Shown: positions 1 through 8,825, counted from the stretch's first letter. The stretch: DNA of 64,000 bases from Rhizobium sp. FKL33 (GCF_005222915.1 NZ_STFX01000007.1:78635-142634), one strand, 5' to 3'. Notes: a model not told the origin generated them from the sequence alone. Translations and numbers: made by a program.

Positions 1-1894
1 CGCGCACCAGCTGCAGCCAGCGCCCGGCGATCTGGCAGGATTGATGGCTGAGCCAGGATTTCGTGAGATCCGCATCCGACACCTCGGCCAGAATGGCCCG
101 CGAATTCGGCCCGCTCAGAATCTGGCAGGAGAACTGGTCGGACACGTCGGTGAGCGTAAAGGCTGCGTCCTCGGGCTTGTGCTTGGTGAGCCATTCCCAA
201 TCATGCCATTGCGCGGTCGCCGCCGTGATCAGGAAGAAGAAATCCTCGGCAATCGTCATCACCGACATTTCGGTAACGATGCGGCCCTTGTCGTCGGCGA
301 AATAGGCAAGGCCGATGCGGCCGGGCTTGGGGATCTTGCCGGTGGTGAGGCTGGAGAGCCATTCCGTCGCCCCCGGCCCCTGCAGCCGGTAGCGCGAGAA
401 GCCCGGCAGATCGAGAATGCCGGCCGCATCGCGCACCGCCAGGCACTCCTCCTCGATGCGCGGGCTCCATGGTCCCTTGCGCGCCCAGGTCTGCGCCGCC
501 TCTTCCGAGGTGTCGTCGCCCGGCTTGGCATACCACATCGCCCGCTCCCAGCCGTTATAGGGCTTGAACACGGCGCCGAGGGCGGCGATGCGGTCATGAA
601 TGGCCGATTGCCGCCGGTCGCGGCCCGCCGGCCAGTAATGTTTCGGGAAGTGGATGGCGTATTCGTGGCCATAGACCTCCATGCCCTTGTCGACGCAAAA
701 GGCCGGGTCGGTATAGCTCGTATAGCGCCTGGGATCGCAGGACCACATGTCCCATTCCGTCTCGCCTTGTGTCACCCATTCCGCCAGCACCTTGCCCGCG
801 CCGCCCGCCTGGCAGATGCCGAAGGTGAAGACGCAGGCCTCAAACGCATTGGGCACGCCCGGCATCGGCCCGATCAGCGGATTGCCGTCGGGCGCATAGG
901 GGATCGGGCCATTGATGACCTTGGAGAGGCCTGCCGTGCCCAGGATCGGCACACGGGCGACGGCGTCGTTGATATGCCATTCCAACCGGTCGAGATCGTC
1001 TGGGAACAGCTGGAAGGAGAAATCCTTGGGCATCGGATCGTCATCCGTCACCCAATGCGCCCGGCAATTGCCCTCATAGGGGCCGAGATTGAAGCCGTAT
1101 TTCTCCTGCCGGAGATAATAGGAAGAATCGACATCGCGCAGCAGCGGCAGCTTGTGGCCGGCCTCTTTCGACCAGGCTTCAAGCTCGGGAATGGTGTCGA
1201 ACAGCATATATTGATGGCTCATCACCATCATCGGCACGTCGCGACCGAACAGTTTGCCGACTTCGCGCGCATAATAGCCGGCGGCGTTGACGACATAGTC
1301 GCAGCGCACCTCGCCCTTGGCCGTCGCCAGCACCCATTCGCCGTTCTCACGCCGCACCGAATCCACCGGGCAGAAGCGGACGATCCTGGCGCCCATGTCG
1401 CGTGCGCCCTTGGCCAGAGCCTGGGTCAGCTGCGCCGGATCGATATCGCCGTCATAGGGATCGTAGAGCGCGCCTTCGAGCTCATGCGTCTCGGCAAAGG
1501 GATAGCGCGCCTTGATCTCCGCAGGCGAGAGAATGTCGAGATCCATGCCCTGATAGCGGCCCATGCCGACCACGCGCTTGAATTCCAGCAACCGTTCCTT
1601 GCTGTGCCCCAGCCGCACCGAGCCGGTGACATGGTAATTCATGGGATAATCGACCTCGGCGCCGAGCTTGCGGTAGAGTTCTGCCGAATAGCGCTGCATG
1701 TTCATCAGCGACCAGGACGAGGAGAAGGTCGGCACATTGCCGGCCGCATGCCATGTGGAGCCGGCGGTCAGCTCGTTCTTTTCGAGCAGCAGGCAGTCCG
1801 TCCAGCCCGCTTTGGCGAGATGATAAAGGCAGGACGCCCCCACCGCGCCGCCGCCGATGATGACCACACGCGCTGTCGCTGGCAGTTCCGACAT
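1..1894 (-). CDS. FAD-dependent dimethylglycine/sarcosine dehydrogenase-like oxidoreductase (partial, left edge)
   Basis: An open frame runs from an ATG at 1894 leftwards off the window, giving 631 codons without a stop. The N-terminus has a dinucleotide-binding loop (VVIIGGGAVGASCLYHL) and DAO-family features, including a GSTWHAAG segment typical of DMGDH/SARDH enzymes. From about residue 440 it continues into a GcvT-like folate-binding region (residues such as EECLAVRDAAGILDL and TEWLSSLTTGKI). Known family members oxidatively demethylate N-methylated glycines and pass the one-carbon unit to tetrahydrofolate; the exact substrate here is not shown by the sequence. It is divergent from an XRE-cupin regulator, which probably controls it. 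The C-terminus lies outside the window. Confidence 0.88.
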   Translation of the reverse strand, partial: MSELPATARVVIIGGGAVGASCLYHLAKAGWTDCLLLEKNELTAGSTWHAAGNVPTFSSSWSLMNMQRYSAELYRKLGAEVDYPMNYHVTGSVRLGHSKERLLEFKRVVGMGRYQGMDLDILSPAEIKARYPFAETHELEGALYDPYDGDIDPAQLTQALAKGARDMGARIVRFCPVDSVRRENGEWVLATAKGEVRCDYVVNAAGYYAREVGKLFGRDVPMMVMSHQYMLFDTIPELEAWSKEAGHKLPLLRDVDSSYYLRQEKYGFNLGPYEGNCRAHWVTDDDPMPKDFSFQLFPDDLDRLEWHINDAVARVPILGTAGLSKVINGPIPYAPDGNPLIGPMPGVPNAFEACVFTFGICQAGGAGKVLAEWVTQGETEWDMWSCDPRRYTSYTDPAFCVDKGMEVYGHEYAIHFPKHYWPAGRDRRQSAIHDRIAALGAVFKPYNGWERAMWYAKPGDDTSEEAAQTWARKGPWSPRIEEECLAVRDAAGILDLPGFSRYRLQGPGATEWLSSLTTGKIPKPGRIGLAYFADDKGRIVTEMSVMTIAEDFFFLITAATAQWHDWEWLTKHKPEDAAFTLTDVSDQFSCQILSGPNSRAILAEVSDADLTKSWLSHQSCQIAGRWLQLVR

Positions 1895-1983
1895 GATCCG
1901 CTCCCCCATGTCCGAGGCAAAGCCTCGTGAAATTTCTCATTCATTTTTTCATGCGAACAGAAAGCTAGCGCGAATTCTTCAGA

Positions 1984-2018
1984 ATGCAAGCATGAAAATC
2001 TTGCATGAAATTTTCATG
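1984..2018. promoter_or_regulatory. Two interlocked inverted repeats in the divergent promoter (candidate operator)
   Basis: ATGCAAG (1984-1990) pairs with CTTGCAT (2000-2006), and CATGAAAAT (1991-1999) pairs with ATTTTCATG (2010-2018). The right arm of the first dyad starts immediately after the left arm of the second, so the dyads interleave. A further TTTTTTCATG lies at about 1947-1956. The site is between the oxidoreductase start (1894) and the XRE-cupin regulator start (2051), so it is a natural operator for that regulator. Binding is inferred. Confidence 0.55.
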
Positions 2019-2050
2019 AGGATTAGGTTGGCTGCATCGAAAGAGGTTCC

Positions 2051-2668
2051 ATGCCCCCACGTCCGCTGCTCTCCCAGGAAAACGCGCTTCAACCCGGCGG
2101 CGGCGCCGAGATCGACGAAAGCGTGATCGGCGGCCAGATCCGCGAATTGCGCAAGATGCGCGGCAAGACGCTGCAGCAGATCGCCGACGCGGCCGGCATT
2201 TCGGTGGGCTATCTCAGCCAGATCGAGCGCAACCAGTCGCAACTGCCGATCGGCGTGTTGCGCAAGATCTGCGACGCGCTGGATGTGCATATGAACTGGT
2301 TCTTCCAGCCCGCCGCCGATGCGCCGGCAGAAGAACGCGACATCGTCGTCCGCGCAGAAAACCGCCGTAGGCTCACCTTCACCGGCCTCGGCATCCAGGA
2401 AGAACTGCTGTCCCCCAATCTCGGCGGTCCCCTGGAGCTTCTCTACTCCACCATCGAACCCGGCGCCGACAGCGGCGACTACAGCCACAACGGCGCCGAA
2501 GCCGGGGTGGTGATCTCAGGCGTGCTCGACCTCTGGGTCGGCGACCGCTTCTTCCAACTCAAAGCCGGCGACAGCTTCGCCTTCGACAGCACCGAGACGC
2601 ATCGCTGCGCCAATTCCGGTACAGAGCCGGTCAAGGCGGTCTGGGTGATCACGCCGCCCCATTATTGA
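2051..2668 (+). CDS. XRE-family transcriptional regulator with C-terminal cupin domain
   Basis: This 205-residue protein has an HTH_3 DNA-binding domain at about residues 27-85 (RELRKMRGKTLQQIADAAG, then ISVGYLSQIERN). A small-molecule-binding cupin_2 barrel follows at about 125-200 (GVVISGVLDLWVGD, then FQLKAGDSFAFDSTETHRCAN). The HTH-cupin layout is typical of regulators of amine and amino-acid catabolism. The ATG at 2051 follows an AAGAGG ribosome site. It is transcribed divergently from the FAD oxidoreductase, with an interleaved palindrome between the two genes, which suggests control of that enzyme and of itself. The ligand is unknown. Confidence 0.88.
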   Translation: MPPRPLLSQENALQPGGGAEIDESVIGGQIRELRKMRGKTLQQIADAAGISVGYLSQIERNQSQLPIGVLRKICDALDVHMNWFFQPAADAPAEERDIVVRAENRRRLTFTGLGIQEELLSPNLGGPLELLYSTIEPGADSGDYSHNGAEAGVVISGVLDLWVGDRFFQLKAGDSFAFDSTETHRCANSGTEPVKAVWVITPPHY

Positions 2669-2681
2669 GGGATTTAGAGGA

Positions 2682-3086
2682 TCACGCAGGGACCGACCGC
2701 TGCTCCAAGTCACTGAGGGTCTGTTCGAAAGCCCGCTGCAAAGCGCGCGCTTCGGCGTCAGAGGGCGCGGCGCTCATCGTTCGATAAATCACCGGCTCGG
2801 AGCTGGTATTTCCATCCACCGACATCTCGTCGTCCACGCTCCTGAGATAAACGTCTTCTACCGAAAGCGGAAACGCCCCCAGTTCGAACGCCCTGAGCAG
2901 CAGTTGATAGGCTTTCCGTCGTCCCGCGCTATCGACGAGGCTGGTGACGAGGCAAAACTTCCAGGCTTCGAGCGCCGGATCAAACGCCCACTTGGCCGAC
3001 TGCACAGCCATGCCCATCTCATCCAGAGCCGTGAGCGTCGCTCGACCTGCAGCGATCAACTGCGGAGATAGATCTTTTCGAGCCAT
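2682..3086 (-). CDS. Conserved hypothetical protein, partner of the HEPN-like gene
   Basis: A 134-residue soluble protein that I cannot place in a family. The N-terminal half alternates hydrophobic and charged segments around AVQSAKWAFDPALEAWKF and TSLVDSAGRRKAYQLLLRAFELG. The last 35 residues look like a charged helix ending RAFEQTLSDLEQRS. It starts inside the 3' end of the upstream HEPN-like gene (31-bp overlap), so the two are very probably translated together. No signal peptide or membrane segment is visible. A two-gene toxin-antitoxin arrangement is possible, but no antitoxin motif is recognisable. Confidence 0.7.
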   Translation of the reverse strand: MARKDLSPQLIAAGRATLTALDEMGMAVQSAKWAFDPALEAWKFCLVTSLVDSAGRRKAYQLLLRAFELGAFPLSVEDVYLRSVDDEMSVDGNTSSEPVIYRTMSAAPSDAEARALQRAFEQTLSDLEQRSVPA

Positions 3087-3481
3087 GGAAAAATGCCTTT
3101 GCTCGGGTTGAAGGCCGCCGACATCAGGTCGAGGGCCTCGGCTTTGCTGGTTTTAGCGCCAGGAAATCTCGCATTGCTGTTCCAGTCGCGCGCGGTCAGC
3201 CAGTTGGCGTAACGTATTCTGTCCGTCTTCAGTCCACCGATTTCGACTTGAAGTTTAGCATGTTCGGCGATGACTTCAAGCTGATGCCATTTCGCGCCGC
3301 GAGCGTGTTCCGGCATCAGAGCCAGAAAGTTGCGGCGAAGGTAGAGCGCTTTGAGAGCGAATTCGAGGCTTTGACCTGCATGGTGATAGCAGGCGCGCCA
3401 CCGCTCGGCCGCCATCAAGACGGTGGCCGTATCCTTCTCCTCTTTCGCATAGGCCCACCACTCATCCGCATCGCCGCGCAT
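3056..3481 (-). CDS. HEPN-domain-like protein
   Basis: This 141-residue helical protein has a HEPN-type signature in its first half: WWAYAKEEKDTATVLMAAERW is followed by ACYHHAGQSLEFALKALYLRR, the usual double-helix pattern of PF05168-like proteins. An R-x4-H stretch (R61 to H66, ARGAKWHQ) resembles the RNase motif of active HEPN proteins, but its place after the second helix makes this uncertain. The downstream gene overlaps by 31 bp. HEPN proteins often act as RNases in toxin-antitoxin or defence pairs. No adjacent nucleotidyltransferase (MNT) gene is present, so the partner is non-standard. Confidence 0.65.
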   Translation of the reverse strand: MRGDADEWWAYAKEEKDTATVLMAAERWRACYHHAGQSLEFALKALYLRRNFLALMPEHARGAKWHQLEVIAEHAKLQVEIGGLKTDRIRYANWLTARDWNSNARFPGAKTSKAEALDLMSAAFNPSKGIFPWLEKIYLRS

Positions 3482-3541
3482 GGCGTGAGCCTAAACAGAA
3501 TGACGCGCCAACACAACCCAGAAGGGAATTTTTAACGCTTA

Positions 3542-4753
3542 TCAAAGCAACCGCTTCAACTGCAAAAAACAGCCCGCCGCCAGAAAGCCGATTCCCGCCA
3601 TGACTCCGAGCGCCAGCGTCGGGCCGGACCAATGCATCAGCAGCGAAAAGACATAGGGCGCGGCCGCCGACGCGCCGAGCCGCCAGCCGGACATGCGGCC
3701 GGTGATTTCGCCATAACCGTCCGAGCCGAACAGCCAGAGCGGCAGCGCGCCGGCGGCGATGGAGTTGATGCCGGAGCCGATGCCGAGGCAGATGGCGAAG
3801 AGGCCCGCGCCGATCAAACCGCCGCCAGAGACCAGCAGCACCACAACCGCGCTCGCCATGAACAGGCCAGATAGAAGCGACAACGTCAGCGGGCTGAGCC
3901 GGGCGCCGAACACCATGTTGATCAGCCGGCTCAGCACCTGCGAGGGGCCGAACAGCACGCCGATCGACACCGCCGCCGCCCCCAGCCCGAGCGCCGTCAA
4001 AAGCGGGACCATATGCACCAGCATGGCCGACAGCGTGAAGCCTTGCAGCGTGAAGGCAGCCGCAGCCAGTCGATAGCCCATCGCCCGTTGCTGATCCTTG
4101 AGCACGCCTATCACTTTGGCGGGCCCTGATCGAACGTCGCCGCGGGCGGCTTCGGCGCGCCTCCGCAGGACCACGAACAGATGCGCCGGCGCACAGAGGC
4201 CGAGATTCAGCGCGGCAAACAACAGATAGACCTCGCGCCAATCGAGATTCCCGTGCAGCCAGGTGGTGAAAGGCCAGAACAGCGAGGACGCGAAACCCGC
4301 CATCAACGTCAGATAGGTGATGCTGCGGCCGGCGACGCGCGGCGCGATCTCGACCAGCGCCGCAAACGCCGCCTGATAGAGCACGAGGCCCGCGGCCACT
4401 TCCGAGGCCACGACGCCGACCCCGAACACAACAGGATTGGGAGCGAGCGCAGTCAACGCCAGCAACATTGCCGAGACCACGGAGCCCCAGGCCATCATGC
4501 GGCTAGCGCCGAAACGGTCGAGCAGCTTGCCGATCCAGGCCGAGGCGAAGCCGCCCGCCATTAGCGCGGCGGAGAACAGGCCGAAGACGACATCGTCACT
4601 CCAGCCGAATTCGCGGCCCATATCGGGCGCGAGAATGGAAAAGCTGTAATACAGCGTGCCGTAGCCGACGATCTGCGTCAGGCCGAGAATGGCGATGATC
4701 AATTTCGGCAGGCCCTCGGCCTGAATGTTGAGGCCGGAGGCCGCTACGCTCAT
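3542..4753 (-). CDS. arsK: MFS transporter at the end of the arsenic operon (ArsK-like)
   Basis: A 403-residue major facilitator protein with about 12 hydrophobic segments. Motif-A-like residues occur in the loop after TM2 ([16 protein letters not shown]). It is the last gene of a tightly packed ars operon, and its ATG overlaps the arsH stop codon by 4 bp. Rhizobial ars operons can carry an MFS efflux protein, ArsK, that exports trivalent arsenicals and antimonite. The assignment rests on context plus fold; export of another organoarsenical or an unrelated substrate cannot be excluded. Confidence 0.72.
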   Translation of the reverse strand: MSVAASGLNIQAEGLPKLIIAILGLTQIVGYGTLYYSFSILAPDMGREFGWSDDVVFGLFSAALMAGGFASAWIGKLLDRFGASRMMAWGSVVSAMLLALTALAPNPVVFGVGVVASEVAAGLVLYQAAFAALVEIAPRVAGRSITYLTLMAGFASSLFWPFTTWLHGNLDWREVYLLFAALNLGLCAPAHLFVVLRRRAEAARGDVRSGPAKVIGVLKDQQRAMGYRLAAAAFTLQGFTLSAMLVHMVPLLTALGLGAAAVSIGVLFGPSQVLSRLINMVFGARLSPLTLSLLSGLFMASAVVVLLVSGGGLIGAGLFAICLGIGSGINSIAAGALPLWLFGSDGYGEITGRMSGWRLGASAAAPYVFSLLMHWSGPTLALGVMAGIGFLAAGCFLQLKRLL

Positions 4754-5502
4754 AGAGATTTCAGCGTCACCCGCTCCTCCAGCTTTTCCGCCGCTTCTTT
4801 CCGCTCGCTGTAACGATCGGTCAGATAGGGGGATATATCACGGGTGAGGAGCGTAAATTTCATCAATTCTTCGCATACGTCGACCACGCGTTCGTAATAG
4901 GACGACGGCTTCATGCGTCCGTTCTGGTCGAATTCCGTCCAGGCCTTGGCGACGGAGGACTGGTTGGGAATGGTGATCATCCGCATCCAGCGCCCGAGAA
5001 TGCGCATCTGGTTGACGGCGTTGAAACTCTGCGAGCCGCCGGACACCTGCATGACCGCAAGCGTCTTGCCCTGCGTCGGCCTGACGGCGCCCACCGACAG
5101 CGGAATCCAGTCGATCTGCGCTTTCATGATGCCGGTCATCGCGCCATGCCGCTCCGGGCTCACCCAGACCTGGGCTTCCGACCATTGCGACAATTCCCGC
5201 AATTCCTGCACCTTGGCATGCGTCACCGGCGCGCCGTCGGGCAAGGGCAATCCTTCGGGATTGAAGAAACGCACTTCGGCTCCGAAATGGGTCAGCAGCC
5301 GCCCCGCCTCTTCGGCAAGCAGGCGACTATAGGAGACCTGCCGCAGCGAACCGTAGAGGATCAGGATGCGCGGCTTATGCGTCGAAAACGGTCGGCGCAA
5401 CGCATCGAGATCCGGCATACGCAGATGCTCAGGCGCGGCCGCGGGCAGATCGACGGCGTCAGGCTGGGCTTGCGGATCAGACAAGGCGCTTCCCCTGCTC
5501 AT
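4750..5502 (-). CDS. arsH: ArsH NADPH-dependent FMN reductase / organoarsenical oxidase
   Basis: This 250-residue flavodoxin-like protein has the FMN phosphate-binding segment [20 protein letters not shown] near residue 50. The ArsH signature region [21 protein letters not shown] follows, then [26 protein letters not shown]. ArsH oxidises toxic trivalent methyl- and phenyl-arsenicals using NADPH and FMN. Its start overlaps the end of the upstream arsC by 26 bp, and its end overlaps the MFS start by 4 bp, which indicates one transcript. Confidence 0.93.
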   Translation of the reverse strand: MSRGSALSDPQAQPDAVDLPAAAPEHLRMPDLDALRRPFSTHKPRILILYGSLRQVSYSRLLAEEAGRLLTHFGAEVRFFNPEGLPLPDGAPVTHAKVQELRELSQWSEAQVWVSPERHGAMTGIMKAQIDWIPLSVGAVRPTQGKTLAVMQVSGGSQSFNAVNQMRILGRWMRMITIPNQSSVAKAWTEFDQNGRMKPSSYYERVVDVCEELMKFTLLTRDISPYLTDRYSERKEAAEKLEERVTLKSL

Positions 5503-5905
5503 CCAGGATCAACTCGCCGTCTTCCTTGGCGAAGGGGCCGGTGAAAGTGTCGGGCAGGATGTCCAGCGCCTTCTCGGACGGGCGGCAAAGGCGCGTGCCG
5601 AGCGGCGTCACGACAAAGGGTCGGTTGATCAGGATGGGATGCGCGAGCATCGCATCGAGCAATTGATCGTCGGTGAGCGCGGGATTATCGAGACCGAGTT
5701 CCGCATAGGGCGTTCCCTTCTCGCGGATCGCCGCGCGGACGGTCAGCCCCGCATCAGCGATCATCTTCACGAGTTCGTCGCGGGATGGCGGCGTCTTGAG
5801 ATATTCGATCACGGCGGGGGCGATGCCCGCATGCTCGATCAGCGCCAGCGTGTTGCGCGAGGTGCCGCAGGCGGGGTTATGATAGATGGTGGCAGTGAAG
5901 CTCAC
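5477..5905 (-). CDS. arsC: Glutaredoxin-linked arsenate reductase ArsC
   Basis: A 142-residue protein of the thioredoxin-fold ArsC/Spx family. The catalytic cysteine is C13 in [13 protein letters not shown]. The arginine-containing region [21 protein letters not shown] matches the arsenate-binding part of the family. It reduces arsenate to arsenite with glutathione and glutaredoxin. It overlaps aqpS by 4 bp upstream and arsH by 26 bp downstream. The operon also encodes a second arsenate reductase of unrelated fold. Confidence 0.95.
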   Translation of the reverse strand: MSFTATIYHNPACGTSRNTLALIEHAGIAPAVIEYLKTPPSRDELVKMIADAGLTVRAAIREKGTPYAELGLDNPALTDDQLLDAMLAHPILINRPFVVTPLGTRLCRPSEKALDILPDTFTGPFAKEDGELILDEQGKRLV

Positions 5906-6594
5906 ACTGTTTCTCCCATGGGTTTTTCAGGATGAACGGGGCGCTCGGCGAACAGCCAGCGGCAGAGCGCCAGCGCGACAAGGGCGCCGATCAGTTCGGC
6001 GAGGATGAAGCCCGGCAGGTCGATTGGACGGATGCCGGAGAATGTGTCGGTCAGCGAGCGGGCGATCGCCACCGCCGGATTGGCGAAGGATGTGGACGCG
6101 GTGAACCAGTAGGCCGCGGTGATATAGAGCCCGACCAGCGTCGGAATCTGTTCGGGCCTGTGACGCAAGCCGCCGAGAATGGTGATCACCAGCCCCGCCG
6201 TCGCAACCACTTCGGCGAACCACTGCGCGCCGCCGGTGCGAACTGTCGCGGAGGCAGCCAGGAGCGGCAGATCGAACATCAGATGCGCAACCATGGTCCC
6301 GGCGACGCCGCCGAGGATCTGCGCGCCGACGTAAAAGCAGGCGTCGCGGGCGCCGATCTCACGCCTGACAAGGAAGATCAGTGTGACGGCCGGATTGAAA
6401 TGCGCCCCCGAGATCGGCCCCAGCAGCGTGATCAGCACGAACAGGATCGCCCCTGTCGGGATGGTGTTGCCGAGCAGCGACACAGCGACGTCATCGCTCA
6501 GACGGTCGGCCATGATGCCGGAGCCGACCACGGTGGCGACGAGCAGCGCCGTGCCAAGCGTTTCGGCGACGAGGCGACGTGAAAGATCGGTCAT
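5902..6594 (-). CDS. aqpS: Aquaglyceroporin AqpS (arsenite channel)
   Basis: A 230-residue MIP-family channel with six membrane segments and both half-helix signatures: FNPAVTLIFL at about residue 66 and a second NPAVAIARSL at about residue 173. In Sinorhizobium meliloti the aquaporin AqpS, encoded in the ars operon, lets internally generated arsenite leave the cell down its gradient. The same placement here, between two arsenate reductase genes and with no arsB or acr3, supports the same role. The ATG at 6594 is 3 nt after the preceding stop. Confidence 0.93.
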   Translation of the reverse strand: MTDLSRRLVAETLGTALLVATVVGSGIMADRLSDDVAVSLLGNTIPTGAILFVLITLLGPISGAHFNPAVTLIFLVRREIGARDACFYVGAQILGGVAGTMVAHLMFDLPLLAASATVRTGGAQWFAEVVATAGLVITILGGLRHRPEQIPTLVGLYITAAYWFTASTSFANPAVAIARSLTDTFSGIRPIDLPGFILAELIGALVALALCRWLFAERPVHPEKPMGETV

Positions 6595-6597
6595 GGA

Positions 6598-7107
6598 TCA
6601 CACGGCCTCGGACAGGGAGCGGCCGATATCGCGGACGCGGCCCTCGGTCGTCAGCCGATCGAGGCTGGCGAGCGGCAGGCTGACAAAGGCGTTGACGCGG
6701 TTGCCGAGCATGCGATGCGCCTCGGCGAAAGCCAGACGCTTCTCGCTTTCGCTGCCTTCGGCGGCGGCTGGATCGGGAACGCCCCAATGCGCGGTGATTG
6801 GATGGCCCGGCCAGATCGGGCAGGATTCGGCGGCGGCGCTGTCGCAGACGGTGAACACAAAATCCATTTGTGGCGCGCCGTCGGCGGAGAATTCCACCCA
6901 GCTCTTCGAGCGGGCGTCGCTGACGTCATAATTCAGGCTGCGCAGCAGATCGAGCGTATAGGGATGCACCTCGCCCTTGGGCTGAGAGCCCGCCGAATAG
7001 GCGCGAAACCGCCCCTTCCCGGCGCGATTGAGCAGCGCCTCGGCGATGATCGAACGGGCGGAATTTCCCGTGCAGAGAAAGAGAACATTGTAGATCTTGT
7101 CCGTCAT
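6598..7107 (-). CDS. arsC: Low-molecular-weight phosphatase-type arsenate reductase ArsC
   Basis: A 169-residue protein with the PTP loop C-x5-R near the N-terminus (FLCTGNSARS, C12 nucleophile) and the family's aspartate region (WGVPDPAAAEGSESEKRLAF). It reduces arsenate to arsenite, usually coupled to thioredoxin or mycothiol-like thiols. The start at 7107 overlaps the arsR stop in an ATGA pattern, which decides the start although the frame is open further upstream. Some homologues act as tyrosine phosphatases, but the ars context favours arsenate. Confidence 0.92.
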   Translation of the reverse strand: MTDKIYNVLFLCTGNSARSIIAEALLNRAGKGRFRAYSAGSQPKGEVHPYTLDLLRSLNYDVSDARSKSWVEFSADGAPQMDFVFTVCDSAAAESCPIWPGHPITAHWGVPDPAAAEGSESEKRLAFAEAHRMLGNRVNAFVSLPLASLDRLTTEGRVRDIGRSLSEAV

Positions 7108-7466
7108 GACGATACCCCCATTGTCGGTGCGGATGGAATGCAGCAGGCGGCGGCGTCCAGCGCCGGCGCGCAGATTTCGGGATGGCCGGCGCAGCAGTCG
7201 CGCATCAGAAACTGCACGAGCGCGCCGAGCGCAGAATAATTGGCCGTATAGATGATCGAGCGCGAGGCGCGTTCCGAGACGATCAACCCGGCGCGATCGA
7301 GTTCCTTGAGATGGAAGGAGACGTTGGAGGCGGAGACGCCGGCGCGCTCGGCGATGTCGCCTGCCGCCAGCCCGTCCTTGCCGGCCACGACCAGCATGCG
7401 CACGATGCAGAGCCGCGTCTCCTGCGCCAACGCGGCAAAGGCTGAAAGCGCGTCCTTGTCTTCCAT
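7104..7466 (-). CDS. arsR: ArsR-family repressor of the arsenic operon
   Basis: A 120-residue winged-helix protein. The HTH lies at about residues 30-75 (AAGDIAERAGVSASNVSFHLKELDRAGLI). It lacks the ELCVCDL motif of the E. coli type, but a cysteine cluster near the C-terminus (DCCAGHPEIC, then AACC) could bind As(III). The gene is first in the operon, and a candidate operator lies directly upstream at 7468-7501. It presumably represses the operon until arsenite binds. Confidence 0.9.
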   Translation of the reverse strand: MEDKDALSAFAALAQETRLCIVRMLVVAGKDGLAAGDIAERAGVSASNVSFHLKELDRAGLIVSERASRSIIYTANYSALGALVQFLMRDCCAGHPEICAPALDAAACCIPSAPTMGVSS

Positions 7467-7467
7467 G

Positions 7468-7501
7468 ATTCAACATTCCTATGATTCTTGAAATATTGAA
7501 T
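7468..7501. promoter_or_regulatory. Candidate ArsR operator upstream of arsR
   Basis: ATTCAA (7468-7473) and TTGAAT (7496-7501) form an inverted repeat around AT-rich sequence, starting 2 bp before the arsR start codon. The tract between the repeats is AT-rich, unlike the GC-rich surroundings. ArsR proteins bind such imperfect dyads over the promoter. The assignment is positional. Confidence 0.45.
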
Positions 7502-7509
7502 AATGAAAG

Positions 7510-7538
7510 AGCCCGCCGATGGCAAGCGCCGGCGGGCT
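7510..7538 (-). terminator. Rho-independent terminator of the AGE epimerase gene
   Basis: AGCCCGCCG (7510-7518) pairs perfectly with CGGCGGGCT (7530-7538) around an 11-nt loop. On the minus strand the stem is followed by CTTTCATT. It sits 7 bp after the stop of the epimerase gene and before the ars promoter. Confidence 0.7.
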
Positions 7539-7544
7539 TGAACG

Positions 7545-8678
7545 TCAGATTTTGCGGGTGATCAATTCCGCCACGGCCGACCAGACATGATAGAGCGAGC
7601 TGCCCGGCGCCGATTTGGCTATCATTTGACCGTCGAGATCGTAGCAGTCGCGCCAGAAGCCGAGTGGGCCGCCCGCCATATAGGCGTCGAGGAGATCGGC
7701 GGCGGCGGCATCTGCGAGCGCGCTGTGATCGCTGTCGGGATTGGCCAGACCGAGCATCAGATGCGCCTTGACCCGTTCCGCCTGCGCCCAGAGGCGGCGG
7801 CTTGTCTTGAGCGGCTGTCCGTCCAGGCCGACCTCGTCGATCAGGAAACCGCTTTTCGGGTCTTGCCCCAGCCTTAGCGCCGTGTCGAGAAGGCGCGCGG
7901 CGAGGTCCGAATGGTCGTCGCCGGAGAGCTCGTCGTAACGTCGGATCAGCCAGACCCACTCCGCCATATGTCCCGGCTCCAGTCGATCCGAGCCAAGTTC
8001 TGACGAAAGATCCCAGAATGGGCCGAAAAACTCTCGCAGGCCGCCGAGGCGCTCATCGAAGAATCGAGACTTGAACAGGCCGAAGAGTTCACCCGCGCGG
8101 GCCGCATGACGCGGATCGCAGCCCGTGTCCCACAGCGCGATCATCGCTTCGAAATAATGCATATGCGGGTTCTGCCGCCGCGGCAGCGTGCCCAGATGAT
8201 CTTCCGCCCAGCCGCCGGCCGGGGCTTTGAACGTGACATCCATGGCCGCCAGCGTCTCGGCGATCGCCTCGTCATAGACAGGCTTGCCGGTGGCCTCCGC
8301 GAGCCAGGCCTGCGCCAGGAGCACGCAGGCGTGATCATAGAGATCGCGGACGGGATCGGTGATCGTACCATCCGTGAGGCTTATCGAACGGGCAAAGCCC
8401 GGTTTACCATCCGCCACCCAGGCCGTGCGCCGGAGATGGTCATAGGCGCGCTCCGCCTTTTCGAGCCCTCCCTCGGGGCCGACGCCGAGAGACGCCGCCT
8501 GGGCATAGACATAGATCTGCCTTGCGGCGGTGCGAATGCGCACGACGCCGCTTCTGTCCTGCGCGCCGTCAAGATCGAGACCTTCGACGAACTGGCCGGC
8601 GTTCTCGTCAAACGCCGCCTCAAGCCATTCCGGCAGAATTTTGTCGACGAAATACTGGCGAAGACGGGCGAGAGACAT
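7545..8678 (-). CDS. AGE-family sugar epimerase/isomerase (N-acylglucosamine 2-epimerase-like)
   Basis: A 377-residue protein with the (alpha/alpha)6-barrel pattern of the AGE superfamily. Family-conserved residues are visible: RTAARQIYVYAQA near residue 50, PHMHYFEAMIALWD near 170, the histidine in EPGHMAEWVWLIRRYD near 235, and LYHVWSAVAEL at the end. Members interconvert mannose/fructose, mannose-6-phosphate/fructose-6-phosphate, cellobiose or N-acetylglucosamine/mannosamine; the substrate cannot be told here. It is divergent from the trehalose gene treY and has its own terminator. Confidence 0.88.
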   Translation of the reverse strand: MSLARLRQYFVDKILPEWLEAAFDENAGQFVEGLDLDGAQDRSGVVRIRTAARQIYVYAQAASLGVGPEGGLEKAERAYDHLRRTAWVADGKPGFARSISLTDGTITDPVRDLYDHACVLLAQAWLAEATGKPVYDEAIAETLAAMDVTFKAPAGGWAEDHLGTLPRRQNPHMHYFEAMIALWDTGCDPRHAARAGELFGLFKSRFFDERLGGLREFFGPFWDLSSELGSDRLEPGHMAEWVWLIRRYDELSGDDHSDLAARLLDTALRLGQDPKSGFLIDEVGLDGQPLKTSRRLWAQAERVKAHLMLGLANPDSDHSALADAAAADLLDAYMAGGPLGFWRDCYDLDGQMIAKSAPGSSLYHVWSAVAELITRKI

Positions 8679-8800
8679 GGAAAATCCTTCGTTGTTGCGA
8701 GCCGAAATCTAACTGGACTTTCCTGTCGTCACAATGAACAGCTGCGGACATGGTGAATGCTGCGGCGCAAAAATATTCAAAGCGCCGTCCCTGCAGGGCT

Positions 8801-8825
8801 GGAACCGGCTTTCGTCCCAGGAGTT
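8801..8825 (+). promoter_or_regulatory. Near-consensus EcfG-type promoter upstream of treY
   Basis: GGAAC (8801-8805), a 16-nt spacer and AGTT (8822-8825) match GGAAC-N16-CGTT with one mismatch, about 35 nt before the chosen treY start. Trehalose synthesis genes are common members of the alphaproteobacterial general stress response. One mismatch in nine bases makes this suggestive only. Confidence 0.35.

Noticed and set aside
41..1930. 629-codon plus-strand frame opposite the FAD oxidoreductase
   Set aside because: The minus strand shows clear family motifs. The plus-strand product is Arg/His-rich without a recognisable fold.
6598..7959. A 453-residue upstream extension of the PTP-type ArsC
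   Set aside because: The frame is open through arsR, but arsR is clearly coding there. The ATGA overlap at 7107 and the family N-terminus give the correct start.
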